From the NCBI GenBank assembly GCA_030512335.1, contig JAULSU010000005.1, positions 3,906,001 to 3,970,000 of the forward strand: a stretch of DNA of 64,000 bases. The letters run 5' to 3'. The position numbers were made by a program, and so were the translations under genes. A model generated the notes under the pieces. It saw only the letters and a list, made by a program, of their open reading frames with translations. It was not told the DNA's origin and made no database searches. Of the stretch, positions 1 to 11,942 are shown one piece after another (position 1 is the stretch's first letter; each line of letters opens with the position of its first letter). The stretch is from Immersiella caudata (lineage: Eukaryota > Ascomycota > Sordariomycetes > Sordariales > Lasiosphaeriaceae).

Positions 1-411
1 GAGAGCGAAATCTGGGACTTTGACCTCGTCGTCATCAGCATGGCGCTGCACCACCTCGAGGAGCCTGACGTCGCGCTGCGGCGGCTGGCGGCCCGCCTCA
101 AGGCCGGCGGGAAGCTGCTCGTGGTCGACTGGACCCCGCTGGACGGAAGCACGCTGGCCCAGCGCAAGTATCAAGAGGAGTTGCGCAAGGACCCGGGCCG
201 GGTGGAACGCATCGCCGAGGCCTTGCAGACCCACGCGGCCAGACACACCATTAGCAAGCCGAACGGGTTCCCCGCGGATGAGATGAGGGAGTTGTATGCG
301 CAGGCGGGGTGCAAAAACATGCAGTGGAAGCTGGCCGAGGAGCTATCCTACATTCCCGTGCTGGACGCAAAGGCGCAGCTGTACTGGTCTGTCGCGACAA
401 AGGCTGTGTGA
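1..411 (+). CDS. SAM-dependent class I methyltransferase, 3' part only
   Basis: The reading frame is open from base 1 to a TGA at 409-411, so only the last 136 residues are present and the 5' end lies outside the window. What remains fits the second half of a Rossmann-fold methyltransferase: a DFDLVVISMALHHLEEP segment (motif II/III-like, HHL as in UbiE/Methyltransf_11/25 proteins), then a helix and the GGKLLVVDW strand (motif III). The SAM-binding GxGxG motif would be upstream and cannot be checked. It converges with the PKS, with stop codons about 160 bp apart, so it may be a tailoring O-, N- or C-methyltransferase of the same cluster. That role is inferred from position only; a housekeeping or LaeA-like methyltransferase is also possible. 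Confidence 0.75.
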   Translation, partial: ESEIWDFDLVVISMALHHLEEPDVALRRLAARLKAGGKLLVVDWTPLDGSTLAQRKYQEELRKDPGRVERIAEALQTHAARHTISKPNGFPADEMRELYAQAGCKNMQWKLAEELSYIPVLDAKAQLYWSVATKAV

Positions 412-568
412 ACCTTGGAGGTTTTTTGTTTCCTGATGTGAGGGGAAACATCATGTCAAATTGCTACCGATACTTCGCAAAATAGTTTTCATATTCAGAC
501 CAGAGATGAACAACACTATGAAGGGAAGGAGAAATAACAAGCTGTGTCGATCCAAATCAATGTACCAA

Positions 569-3500
569 TCAATGTGCTCCACTCTGCACCCCATTCTGCG
601 CCTTCGCCTCCGCAGCCTCAACCTTCCCATATCCCAGCCGCGCTGCCGCCACGCCGGCCAGATGCGTCAACGACGGGCTCTGGATGAGGTCCAGAATGGA
701 AAACTCGACGCCTGCCTGTGCGGCAAACCAGTTTCTAATCTCCACCGCCACCAGAGAATCCACCCCGTGCGCTGTCAGGTCCTTACCCGCATCCGGAACC
801 TCTTGGGTGCCAAACATCTTCATGAGTTCCTTTGACAGCTCGCCAAGGATACAAAACTCGGCCTCTTTAGCGCTTGCCGTGGGGGAAAGCAGGCTACGCA
901 GCTTGTTGGCGTTGGTTGCATGTTCCGAGGATCGGGCCCGCTGAAAAGACTCGAGAGATGACGAGGATGGCCCTCGGGATCGCAAAGCAGTGAACCGGCC
1001 GTCGAGAATCCAGGTTCTGGTCTCGCCCTCCTCCGCCCCGGACTTGGGCTTGGGCATCGATCGGATACCTGTGACGATCTGATTCTCCCCTGATGGGTTG
1101 GTAACGGCGTGGTCGAGTATCCGATGCATTTCTGCCTCCTGTAGCATCTTGATGCCATTTCGGTGAAGACGGTCCGAGATGCGGCTGTTTCCCGCAACGT
1201 AACCCACGGACTGGACCATGCTCAGATCCACGCTGACCGCAATCTGGCCCTGTTTGCGGCGAAACTGTGCTAGGGCATCTTGATACGCTCCGGCGGCGGT
1301 GTAATTGGCTTGCCCCGGAGCACCAGTAATGCCGAGGATCGACGAGAGCATAACCAAGAAGTCGACGTCGGGAAATTGGCGGTGCAAGTTCCTGCTTCCG
1401 GCCATTTTGGGCACAAGAGGTGACTTGAAGTCGTCAGCCGTCATCTGCTCAAACACCGAGTCCTGAAGCGACATGGCCCCCTGAATCACGCCGCGGATGG
1501 TTGGCATGTCAGCGCAGCCAGCCAGCGCGGCGGCCAGCTCGGACGCGTTTGAGATGTCGCAACAAACAGCGCGGATCTCAACCTTGTCTCGCTGCTGCAT
1601 GTCCGCAAAAAAGCTGTCGATGCGGGCGTTTCGCGACATGATGATTATGTGCCTAGCACCGCGGTCGACCATCCATTCGCAGACTGATCTGCCGACCCCG
1701 CCAAACCCGCCGACGACGAGGTAGGAAGCGCCATTTCTGAGCTTCACAAGGTCGGGGGTGCGTGGGACCTAGAGGATAGCAGACAGATTAGATTCCATTC
1801 AGACTCTAGTGCGCGTAGGTAAGGATTGCTCACCGGAACCAAATCACCCTCCCCAACCGTGATGATCATTTTACCGGCTGTATTGTAGAGCCCTGCCCGG
1901 GAGGACTCGAGGGCTTTTCCAAGGTGGGAAATTGGGTAGGATGGGACTGCAGTGTCCAGGGTCGTCGTCGCACTCCCAGATGCGACAAGGTGCATGATCT
2001 CTCTGAGGGCGCGGGCAACCACCTGGGGCCGTCTCGCTTCCCAGACACGCAAATCAAGCGAATGAAACGAGGCACCGCCCTCAAGCTTGATTTTGCTGTT
2101 CTTATTGTTGACAGCAGCCGACCGTTGTTGATACGCCACCGCCCCAAAGTCAACGAAACGGCCAAAGGCCGCTAGACATTCGAAGATGCTAGCCGGTTGT
2201 GAGTTCGAGGGGTTTGATATGTTCAACACCACATCCATGCCGTTTCCGCCTGTTCTTTCGAAGACCCCGGCGACAAACGACGACAAATGTCGTCTCCCAG
2301 TCCGAAAGATGTTTGTAACTCCGACTTTCTTGTCAAGGAAGTCGAGGTCCTCTTTGGTCTCGGCAGTCACGTAGACGACGGCTCCTGCCTGCTGGCACAG
2401 CCTCACCAATGCGTAGCCCAGCTCCTTCCATGCCACGCCTTTGGCGTGATGAACCAGGACGGACTCCCCTTTTTGAATCCTGGCCACCTCGTGGAGCGCA
2501 ATGTGGGCTGCGGCCAAAGCCATGAAGGACGCCGAGGCAGTCGTCTGGAGAATCGCCTCAGCATCATCTGTTTCGGGAATCTTGACAGCGTTCGACCAGC
2601 GGACACGGGGAGTGCTTGTCCAGGAACCGAATAGCAGCCCGCAGACTCGGTCACCGATGCTGAAGCCGTGGGTCTCCGAGGCTTCTCTCCCTAGCCGGCT
2701 GACGACGCCGACGCACTCTGTCGCTGTCCACCCCGACCATGAGCTCAGTCCGAAAGCTTGCGGGCTTATCTCGATATGGTCGAGCGGCAGCTCCAAGTCC
2801 GTTCCATCGAGTGATGTGTCGTTTTGGTGTGTGAAGAGCGGTAGGTTCGTGCTGCTCTCAGAGGAGGCCAAATAGCCTTGACTGTCCACGCGGACCACCG
2901 AAGCCGTGGAATGATCCGCCTTAAAAAAGGGCATCATGACGGGCCCTCCCGACATGACCTCGTTGAGAGCCTTGGTTCGGAACAAACGGGGAATGTGAAC
3001 AACACCGCCACGCTCAGCATACTCCCAATCCACCGCCGCCTCCTCCTCGTCCTGCTGCTGGTGCTTCTGGGCAACGAAAGCAGTGGAAAAAACTTGGCAA
3101 GCTGATGAAATCGTATCAGCAGTCCAGGGAGGCCGTTGCGGGTCGATATCGAGGGCGACGTATCGCTTCCCCTGGTATTCTTGCCGGAGGCTTCGCAACA
3201 TGCCGTGACTGAGCCCCGCCTCGGGATTCTCAGCCTCCATAAAACCGCCTCTGGTAATCCAGAGCAAGCCATCGCAGCTGATCACCATGGCACGGAGGGC
3301 GGCAAACTGCTGCGCGTCCACATCCGCGAGGGAGGAGCAGACGTCTCCGAGATAGATGCACGCCTTGCCTCGGGCGTCGACAGACTCCAGCGTGGCAATT
3401 TCAGGCAAGACCCCAGACCCGAGAGTTTCGGAAATGCTGGTCTGGAGCTCTTTGAGCCAGACCGTCGGCGGTGCCGCTGAGTCATCACCGTCGCGCCCCG

Positions 3501-6500
3501 GGACAACGAGCACAACCGGCGGGAGGCCTTGGTGGGGTGGTGTTTCTTCATCAGGTTTCGCGGTGGAGATGGCGGCGCTGAAGCTGTAAAATTCCTCGCT
3601 TTCACAATCGCGTAACTCGTGGTCCAGTCCGGTGAACGCATTTCGGCGGAGGACTTGATCCCAGAAAGCAACAGTCAGCGACGGCGACGTCTCGCGTTCT
3701 GGCTCCTCGCCTGCTTCTGTTAGCTAAGTACTCGCACGGCCCCAACCTTAGTGCTAGGAGGCGGTTGGAAGGAAAAGAAGAAGACAAAAAAGGAGGCATA
3801 CTCAACCACCACCCAGGGAGGAAGCCAAAGGCAAGAAACACATCCAGCGAGTCTTGCGTCGTCTCTATGAGTACTAACTTGCCCCCGGGCTTCAGCAGCC
3901 GTCGAACATTTCTCAGCGTGTTGTCGATGGATTTTGTTGCGTGCAACACCTGGCAGGCCACGACAATGTCGTACGAGCCGCACGCAAAGCCTTGCTGCGC
4001 AGGATCCACTTCGATGTCCAGCTTCCGAAACGCGACCAGGTCGTTCCAAGCGTGGAAGCGATTGCGCGCGGCCTCAAAGAAGCCCGGCGACACATCGGTG
4101 AAGTCATAATGGCCGAATAGCGCGCCACCATAGTTCTCGCGGCCCAACGCATCGAGGATGGCCTGGGTGCCGCCGCCAGTGCCGCCGCCGACCTCGAGGA
4201 TCTTGGCGCGTGGGTTCTTGTGCGCCAGCGTCCGCACGAGCTCGGCAATTTGGCGAGTGGAGCGGCCCCACTTCAGCGCGCCAATGTAGTACCTCTGCAA
4301 CAGGCCGCCTTCCAGCATCAGCTCCAGCGGGGTCACCTCGCGCTGGAAGATGGAGGGGAGGCACGAACCCAGCCGCTGCATCATCTCCCCGTTCACGCTG
4401 GCTGCGGCCACCTCGGCAAGCAGCTCAGCCTTTTCGGCTTCGGGTGTGGCCAGCCACCGGGAGCTTTCAGGCCCGAGTTGGTCATGAGCTGCCAGAGCCA
4501 GCTGGGTTTGCATCCAGCGGTAGTGTTTGGCGTGGTGCCACTCCAGGTTCTGGACATCCTGGTCCGTCAAGGCTGCCAAGCCCTCCTGGATGTAGCAGAT
4601 GGCCGCATGCCGCAGCTTCATCATGGTGGCAATCTCGGTCGGGTCGGCTGCATATTTCAGGTGCTCAAAGACACGGCTGGAGCTATTGTTTTTGGTTTCG
4701 TTGCTCGCAAGCCTCGACGCCATCAAGTCCAAATCCGGGGCCCAGCGAACGACGGCGGCGATACCCGGCGGCTCTCGGGTGTTTTGGCTCTGCGTCAGAC
4801 CGCCCTCGAGACTCTGGTAGCGAAGACCCTTGAGCTCCAGCACGGCGCGGACGCCGTCATCACCCGCAGGAGAAGTGCCCTGGCTGGCGTCAAAAACGAC
4901 GACAGAGGATGCCTGGAACGAGCGCGGGCTGGGCGGGCTTCCCCCCTCCAGGTGCGCCTCAAAGCGGTGGCCTGGTCCGTTGCATATACTGCGCCGCAGG
5001 AACATGCTATCGATGGATCGTGGTACCAATGGCGATTCGAGAGCGGTGCCGAGGCCCGGAAGCACCGTGTATGCCGCCTGGAAGACGGAATCCAGCGTGG
5101 TGGGATGGATAATGCACTCAGATTGATGCTTGGCCGTCACCACGTCAGCGACCGTGTACGTGACGATGCTGCTAGAGCTCCGGCGCGACGCCACTTTGAC
5201 CAAGTTCTGAAAGGCGGGCCCGTGGTGGATGCCGACCGAACGCAATGCCGCCCAGAGGTCGGCCGGGTCGATGCGACGAGCGAACGATTCTTCCCCTCCT
5301 GCATCCGATGACCACCTCCTCCCTTTCTGAGCGGTAGCAGCAACAACCACATCCTTCTCATCGTCCTCCCCCTCGTCCTTGCCATCTTCTGCAATGAATT
5401 GCATCTGAATGGACCCGCGGCAGTGTTCAGTCCATGAGTTGTCCCCAGACACCGAGCACACCTGAAACTGGCGCCAGGCGGCAGCAAGACTTCCAGGGGG
5501 TGAAGGGGGCAGCAAAGTTAGATGAATTTCCCGGCCTTCCGCCTCGGGAACCAGGAGCGCATTCACAAAGTGGACGTCACGCAGGCGGAAGCCAGCAATG
5601 TTATCGGGGTCGAACCCCTGGTCCACAACTAACGATGCCGCTGCCTCGATGGCCATGCACACGTAGCCTGCTCCCGGGTATACGATGCTGGAGCCCAGCG
5701 CGTGGTCTCGGAGCCAGGGGAGGTTGGAAGTCCGCAACACATTCCGCCAAGCCGGCACAAGCTGGTTTCCGGGGGATTGGCGCGGTCCCAAAAGATCGTT
5801 TGTCGCGTCCTTGCGCTTCCGCCAGGCCCGGTTGTTCCGCGGCTCCGCCCAGAAGCGTTGACCATGGGCCCACGGGTATGCCGGCAGGTCGTGCACCACG
5901 CCGACATCGTCGCCCCGGCCATGGGGAAAGTTGACGGGCAGGAGGTCAACCGGGTGTCCCCTAGCCAGAAGGTCGCAGACGAGCGTGTGCATGGTATCGA
6001 CTCCGTTCTTCTTCCGGACAAGACAGTTGAGGTACGAGAAGCTCTTGGCAGCAAGGTCCGGCAACGTCAAGAGATCTTGGATCGGCCCTCCCATTGACCC
6101 ATGCGGACCAAGTTCCAGTATCACATCCACAGTCTGCGAACCGCCGTCGTCACAGACGCACATGGCCCGAAACGAGGCCTCGAACTCAACCACGCCAAGC
6201 ATGTTGGCGTTCCAGTACTCAGCGGTCGCCAGCCTCTGGAGATCAACCAAACGGCCGCCAGTCACGGACGACGAGAAGATGGCGCTGCCCCCTGGACGCG
6301 TTGTCGTCATCTTCGCGGCGTGCTTGCTCTCCATCAGCAGCGGCCGGAGCAGGGTCATGTACTTCTCCGAAATGGGAGCCATATGCTGCGAATGAAAGGC
6401 TCCGTTGATGCGCAGGCGTCGGCAAAAGACACCATCCCTCACCAAAAGGGTCTCTAGCTCCGCGATGGCAGGAATATCCCCCGACGCTGTGACGCTGTTT

Positions 6501-9207
6501 TGACTGTTAACGCACGCCACGCTGATGCCTCTGGCATTTTCTGGCTGCAAATGACCGATGTACTCCTGGGCTTTGTCACGGCGCAGGCCAATGGCCATCA
6601 TGCCACCTCGGCCAATGATTTTGTCCGTGTCCGCTGACAGGGAGCCACGAAGGTAGGGGATGGCGATGGCCGATTTGGCGCTGATGGCTCCGGCGGCGTA
6701 CGCAGCAGCCACTTCGCCGCTTGAGTGACCCGTGACCGCTGTCGGGTGGACGCCCCACGACCCGAGCAGATCCACAAGGGCGATTTGGATGGCCGTGCAT
6801 AGCGGAAGGCTGTACTCGAGGCTTGTTACGTTGCTTGTGTCTTCGTCTCGGCACAGCTCCTCTACACGTCATTGATGAGCATCAAGGGGTTATAACGAGA
6901 AGCAAAGAGGGGCTCAGACGTACCCAAGAGCGACCAGGGCGCACCCATATCCCTGATGTAAGAGTCCATCCTCTCGAGGCTCGCCTTGAACACAGGGTAT
7001 CGGTGTATCAGTTCGCGGCCCATAGCCCACCATTGAGCGCCCTGGCCGTTGAACACGAACCCGATTCGCGGTTGAGCTTGCGCCCGGACCGGCTCAAGAT
7101 TGTCGCGGGTCAGGGCGGTCTGTAAGCTTTCCAACGAGCGAGCCGGGACCGCCACCACCCAAGGGAACGCTGAACGACGGCTGCCGAGCGTGTAGGCAAG
7201 TCTCTCAAACATCTGGTCTTCCGTCGTCGTCTTGGGCTTCATGTCGTTATTGGAGTTGGCAGAGGTTAGATACTGTACCAGGTCGGCAGCCCGCCTTTTA
7301 CATGACTCCTGGCTCCTGGCACTGAGCACAAAGACTCGGCTCATCCCCGTCTGCGTCACGGTCTCACTGCCAGCCCCATTCAACGCGATGGCTGGCTCGT
7401 GCGGACCATTCGTCTTGATGCCGTTGGTGCCGTTGGTGCCGTTGGCGTAGGGGCCAGCGGCGGTGTGAGTGCTGCCATTTGCGCTCCGTGTTCGGGACGG
7501 CTCTGGCCGGTACTCTTCGATGATGACGTGGGCGTTGGCGCCACCAAACCCGAAATTGTTGATAGAGGCTCTCCGGACGTCTCCCTTCAGCGGCCAGGGA
7601 ACAAGAGAGGTGGGGATCTTAAATGTCCCATCGTCCTTGCGCACCTTTGGGTTCAGGAGCTGAAAGTTGGAGTTTGGGGGCACCAGCCCCTTTTCAAGAC
7701 CCAAAACAACCTTGATGACGCTCGCGAGCCCGCTCGCAGCCTCGGTGTGTCCGACCGCCGTTTTGACCGAGCCTATTAGCAAGGGCTCCTCAGGGCTGTG
7801 GCCGACCGCGCCGATGACATTGACAATGGCCTGGAGCTCGATCGGGTCGCCCGTGGGTGTCCCCGTACCGTGGGCCTCCACGTACCCCGTTTCGGCGGGA
7901 TTGATGTTTGCTTGCCGGTAGCAGGACCGCATGAGAGCTTCTTGAGCCCGTTGGCTAGGTGTCGTGATGGTAGCCGTTCTCCCGTCTTGGTTCAGGGCCG
8001 TCGCTCGGATGACGGCGTGGATCGGGTCGCCTGCCGCCACAGCGTCGTCCAACCGCTTGAGTATCACGGCCGCCACGCCTTCCCCGCGGCCGTAACCGTT
8101 TGCGCGATGGTCAAAGGCATACGATATGCCGTCTGGCGAGAGAAAACTGCCAGAGGGGATGTGTGAGAGATGAGTCTTGAAGATAGAAAACGAAGGGAAA
8201 AAAGAAAAAGAGAGAACCATTTCACTCACCCAATACTTGACATGGACACAAACACATCCGGATTGAGCATGAGGTTCGCGCCGGTAACGATGGAAGCACC
8301 GGACTCCCTGGAACGGAGGTTTTGGCAGGCTAGATGCAGAGCCGAGAGCGTGGTGGAGCAACCGCTGTCGATGGTCAAGCTGGCCCCGTGCAGGTCGTAG
8401 AAGTGGGATATGCGGTTGGCAGCCATGGTGGCAGCGTTTCCCGTCATGAAGTACCGTGGCAACGTTTCCGGATCTCGCGCCAGTGTGTCGTGGTAGTCGC
8501 GAACCATGCACCCGGCGTACACCGAAGTGTCTGAGCCTTGGAGGTCGGCCAGAGCGATGCCCGCTGCGCTTGATCAGTTCTTTTCTGAAAATTCGGAGAT
8601 GATGAGACATTAGAAACAGAGGACCTACCGCTCTCCATCGCCTCGTAGACAACCTCCATGGTGAGCCGGTACTGCGGATCCATGGTCTAGATAATTTATG
8701 ACAGTCGTGAGATCAACCGGACCACATAGCAGACAAACAGCTAGCCCTTCTTTCGGGAAGATGGGAGTCGGCACTTACACTTGCGACCTCGGCCGACAGG
8801 CCAAAGAAAGGCGCGTCGAAAACGGCGGGGTCCTCTTTGAGAAAGTGACCGCCTCGCACATTGGTCTGTTCCATTCCGGAAACGATTTGTCCCCATCAGA
8901 AAAACTCCAAAACCCTCTACGTATATTCCCACGTCTGCAACGTAAAACATACCGTGCCAGTCCTCTCTCCGTTTTCATGGTAGAGACCTTTAGTTGCGAA
9001 CCTGGAATCCGGGATAGGCGTCCAGCCGTTGCGGCCGCTGGCGAGCATGTCCCACAGCTTTTCGGGCCCGGTCGCGTCGCCGGCGAAGCGGCACCCGAGG
9101 CCGATTATGGCGATGGGGACATCGGATCCGGCTACGGGGGTAGATGATGCAGGCGCGGACTCGCGGTGATCGCCATTTCCATTGCGTTGGGGCTCAGCGG
9201 AGGGCAT
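569..9207 (-). CDS. Highly reducing type I polyketide synthase (KS-AT-DH-cMT-ER-KR-ACP)
   Basis: Exons on the minus strand are 9207-8953, 8865-8779, 8686-8629, 8563-8230, 8146-6924, 6861-3802, 3710-1834 and 1768-569. They total 8094 nt and 2697 residues, and every junction keeps phase with GT-AG ends. Domains in order: KS (Cys near residue 202 in DSGCSTTL, His in VEAHGTGTPTGDP and VGHTEAASG), AT (GHSSGE, Ser near 699), DH (His near 1037 in DHALGSSIVYPGAG, Asp in HPTTLDSVFQ), C-methyltransferase (EVGGGTGGGT near 1541), ER (about 1880-2200), KR (GGFGGVG near 2319, Tyr in ANYTAAGAY) and ACP (GVDSLV, Ser near 2637). There is no releasing domain, as is normal for fungal HR-PKS. KS, AT, DH, cMT, KR and ACP look intact. 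The ER reads VLVHHAKGVAWKE where a glycine-rich NADPH loop is expected, so ER is probably weak or dead. Start ATG 9207 was chosen because the KS begins about 25 residues later (PIAIIGLGCRF). A divergent hydrolase and a Zn2Cys6 gene lie just upstream. Confidence 0.95.
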
Positions 9208-10147
9208 TTTGGAGTGAGAGGTTGGACATGCAAATGCCACTGCGATGCAATCGTGCTCAGCTTCGTCTGGCAAGAGGGTAGCAACCCAAAAAAAACCCAC
9301 AATTAGGCCAGGGCAAGATTGAGGATCGAGATATGGACCTCATAGAGGCAGTGACGAATGATGATTGTGTTGGGATCTGTCGTGATATGGGACTTGCGCG
9401 CCACACCATAAGCAGCTTACCATGGAGTCCATTATTGTCCACCGAGATACTAGCCCGGTATGTCCTACAATGGCAAAGGCAGTGGGAAACAGCCTCGCCG
9501 GCCATGCGGGATCACCGAGGTCATCGACGGACCGACAGGCAAGAGGGACTTCTTCCAAATGACCAGCCAATGGCAGCCGTCGGTCGCATCGGCCCGCTGG
9601 TTCTAGCTGGCGGCCCCTCGACAGTGGGGTTCCATCCATCGTGCCAAGGCATCACGGGCCGGGTTGATTTTTGTCCTTTGGCAAGACGGAGAGATACTAA
9701 CTTTTACGTCTCGAGAAGCCTGAGAGGTGGGCTACCTACTGTGTCGTGTCCTTGAAAAGAGCCCAAGAGAATGCTGCAGAGTTCGGAAGAAGATGCATGT
9801 TGTATATTCCAGTGTTCTCGGCAAGTCCGGCCGTGTGCAGTGTTGTCAGCATGTGCGACCTTGTGAGAGCGTCGAAACTGAGAAAACTGCGGGCACACAT
9901 CGGGGCCTGCGAACACGGAACTGAGGTGCTCGGAGTGAGGGTGTGGTGAGCCGGCGCTGGCGCTGTGGGCGATGTGGGGATGCGGCTTTCGTCGGCAGCT
10001 TCGGGTGTCGCGTCAGGGAGGGGAAGTCGCGGCCCCGCGCAAGGTCGTCGTGCAGGCACGCCGGATTTACCTGGAGGCTGATGGCTGGCACGAAAACTTC
10101 TGCGGACGTAAGACGGTAAATCTAGAAGTCTGGAAAGCAACCATCGC
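9208..10147. promoter_or_regulatory. Divergent intergenic region between the PKS and the FAH-type gene
   Basis: This 940-bp gap separates the starts of two divergently transcribed genes and must hold both promoters. I see no convincing ORF, tRNA or repeat in it. A shared promoter would allow co-regulation by the neighbouring Zn2Cys6 factor, but I did not find a clear CGG inverted or direct repeat to name as an operator. Confidence 0.5.
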
Positions 10148-11517
10148 ATGAAGATGGGCGGTTCCTGGGCCCCAGACGTTTCTCCTACCAGCGATTTTTC
10201 GCTGGAGAACCTTCCGTTCGGCATTGTCACGACCCCTGACGACACCTCCCTGCATGCCGCAGTCGCCATCGGTTCCAGCATCCTCGACCTCAAAGTCCTC
10301 GCAGCGCATCCCGGCACCGGTCTAGCCAGCCTGTTCCCAAGCCTGGCCGGCCATGAAGATGTCTTCGCACAACCAACACTGAACGCATTCGCCCAATTGG
10401 GTCGCGCCGTCCACCGAGAGGTGAGATCAGGCTTGCGAGACCTCCTTGCGGCGGACACCAGCCGTCCCGAGGTGCTCCGGGACAGCCCCGAGCTGAGGGA
10501 GAAGGCCATCCTGTCCCAGCGCAGCGTCAGGATGCACTTGCCGATGGCGATTGGTGATTACACCGACTTCTACGCCGGGTACCATCATGCGTTTGCCGTG
10601 GGGACCATGTTCCGGGGCGCACAGAACGCGCTCCAACCCAGCTACACCCACCTCCCCGTCGGATACCACGGGCGCGCCTCCAGCATTGTCGTTTCGGGGA
10701 CGCCCATCCGTCGGCCGAACGGGCAGATCCTTCTCGATCCCACCGCCGAGCCGAAGCAGCCGATCACGGGCCCAAGCCGGAAGCTAGATTTCGAGCTCGA
10801 GTTGGGATGCTTCATCGCGAGGCCAAACAAGGCGGGCGAAGCTGTGGGCGTGGACGAAGCTGACGATCAGATCTTCGGCTACGTCTTGCTCAATGACTGG
10901 AGCGCTAGAGACATACAAGCCTGGGAATACGTTCCATTGGGTCCATTCAACTCCAAGAACTTTGGGACAACGATCAGCCCGTGGGTCGTTCTGGCGGACG
11001 CGCTGGAGCCATTCCGGACAAAGCCGATTGAGAATTTGGCGGAGCTTCAGGGATACCTTCGGGAAGCAAAGCACGCGAGCGTATTCGACATTCGGCTCGA
11101 GGTCGATTTAACAAGTGAGTCTGCCCAAAAAAAAAACAAGCAGTGGCTGTTGCTGACCCCAGTCAAGCGCCCGAGGGCGACACGACCACCATTGCCAGAA
11201 CCAGCGCGAAAAACTTGCTGTGGTCCTTCCCGCAAATGATCGCGCACCACACGCTGGGAGGTTGCCCGCTGCGGACGGGAGACTTGCTTGGTTCGGGTAC
11301 CATTAGCGGCCCTGGCGGGCTTTCTGAGTGTGGAAGCTTATTGGAAATGACCCAGAATGGTAAAAAGGAGGTTTTGCTGTACGGAATGGATGCGCGAACA
11401 TTCCTCAAAGACGGGGATGCTATCACGCTGCGGGGAGTGTGCGGGGAGGATGGGGCCAGGGTGGGCTTTGGGGACTGTGGGGGAAGAGTCTTCAGCGCAT
11501 CGACGACAAAACGATAG
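10148..11517 (+). CDS. Fumarylacetoacetase-family hydrolase
   Basis: Exons 10148-11114 and 11168-11517 give 438 residues, the usual length for fungal fumarylacetoacetases (about 420-440). The donor is GTGAGT; the acceptor at 11167 (TCAAG) restores LEVDLTTPEGDTTT across the junction. The family hydrolyses a C-C bond in fumarylacetoacetate at the end of tyrosine and phenylalanine catabolism. Visible features include YTDFYAGYHHA (metal-ligand Asp and catalytic His), LELG (two metal-ligand Glu positions), NDWSARDIQAWEYVPLGPF, SKNFGTTISPWVV and LLGSGTISGP. All key residues seem kept. It diverges from the HR-PKS and is followed by a Zn2Cys6 factor. It could be the catabolic enzyme, or a paralogue recruited to the cluster for C-C cleavage; a nearby homogentisate dioxygenase and maleylacetoacetate isomerase, which would favour catabolism, are absent. 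Confidence 0.92.
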
Positions 11518-11942
11518 CAGCCTTGCCCACTGAATCACTGCAGAACTTACCAAACCTCCATTTGAAGCTATTGATGTTGAAACAGCTGCATTCCAAATCC
11601 TCGGCTTCATTTCCACGCGTCCTGCCCCGCCTGCGCGTCCTGCCCTTCAATTCTACGCCGCTCGGACTTGTTTTCTCGGACTGGGCCAGTTGAGGGATCG
11701 CGGTTTCCGCTGTTGATTGACGCGTTGATCACGTGAGGGAGCGCAAGCTAATTCCGACGAAGGCCGCTGACCAGGGCCCTGAAGGGGGCCCTGTATTCCT
11801 GCTTTCTCTGCTTCCCGCTCGACTGTGACCTCAAAAATTTTTCCCTTGCGGAAAGTGAAATGCAGCGTAACCGCTCGAGTCTCGCCGCTCAGTTTGCACC
11901 TGCAGACGCAAGACATGACCGATAGAGACCCGATCCGAGACC
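11518..11942. promoter_or_regulatory. Intergenic region upstream of the Zn2Cys6 gene
   Basis: No gene is visible. The stretch contains a perfect 8-bp inverted repeat, CAGGGCCC at 11772-11779 and GGGCCCTG at 11786-11793 with a 6-base loop, about 150 bp before the regulator's ATG. It could be a hairpin in the leader or a palindromic protein-binding site; it may also be chance in GC-rich DNA. Confidence 0.35.

Noticed and set aside
1290..1310. KR active-site Asn replaced by Gly (YTAAG)
   Set aside because: Many working fungal HR-PKS KRs carry Gly at this place (Y-x-A-G/A-G-A/F), so it is not evidence of inactivity.
4220..5311. 363-codon plus-strand ORF inside the PKS
   Set aside because: Antisense shadow of the DH-MT region; composition follows the codon bias of the PKS on the other strand and no family is seen.
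9736..10509. 257-codon minus-strand ORF over the FAH start
   Set aside because: Overlaps the real FAH exon in antisense and has low-complexity Ser/Arg/Pro composition.
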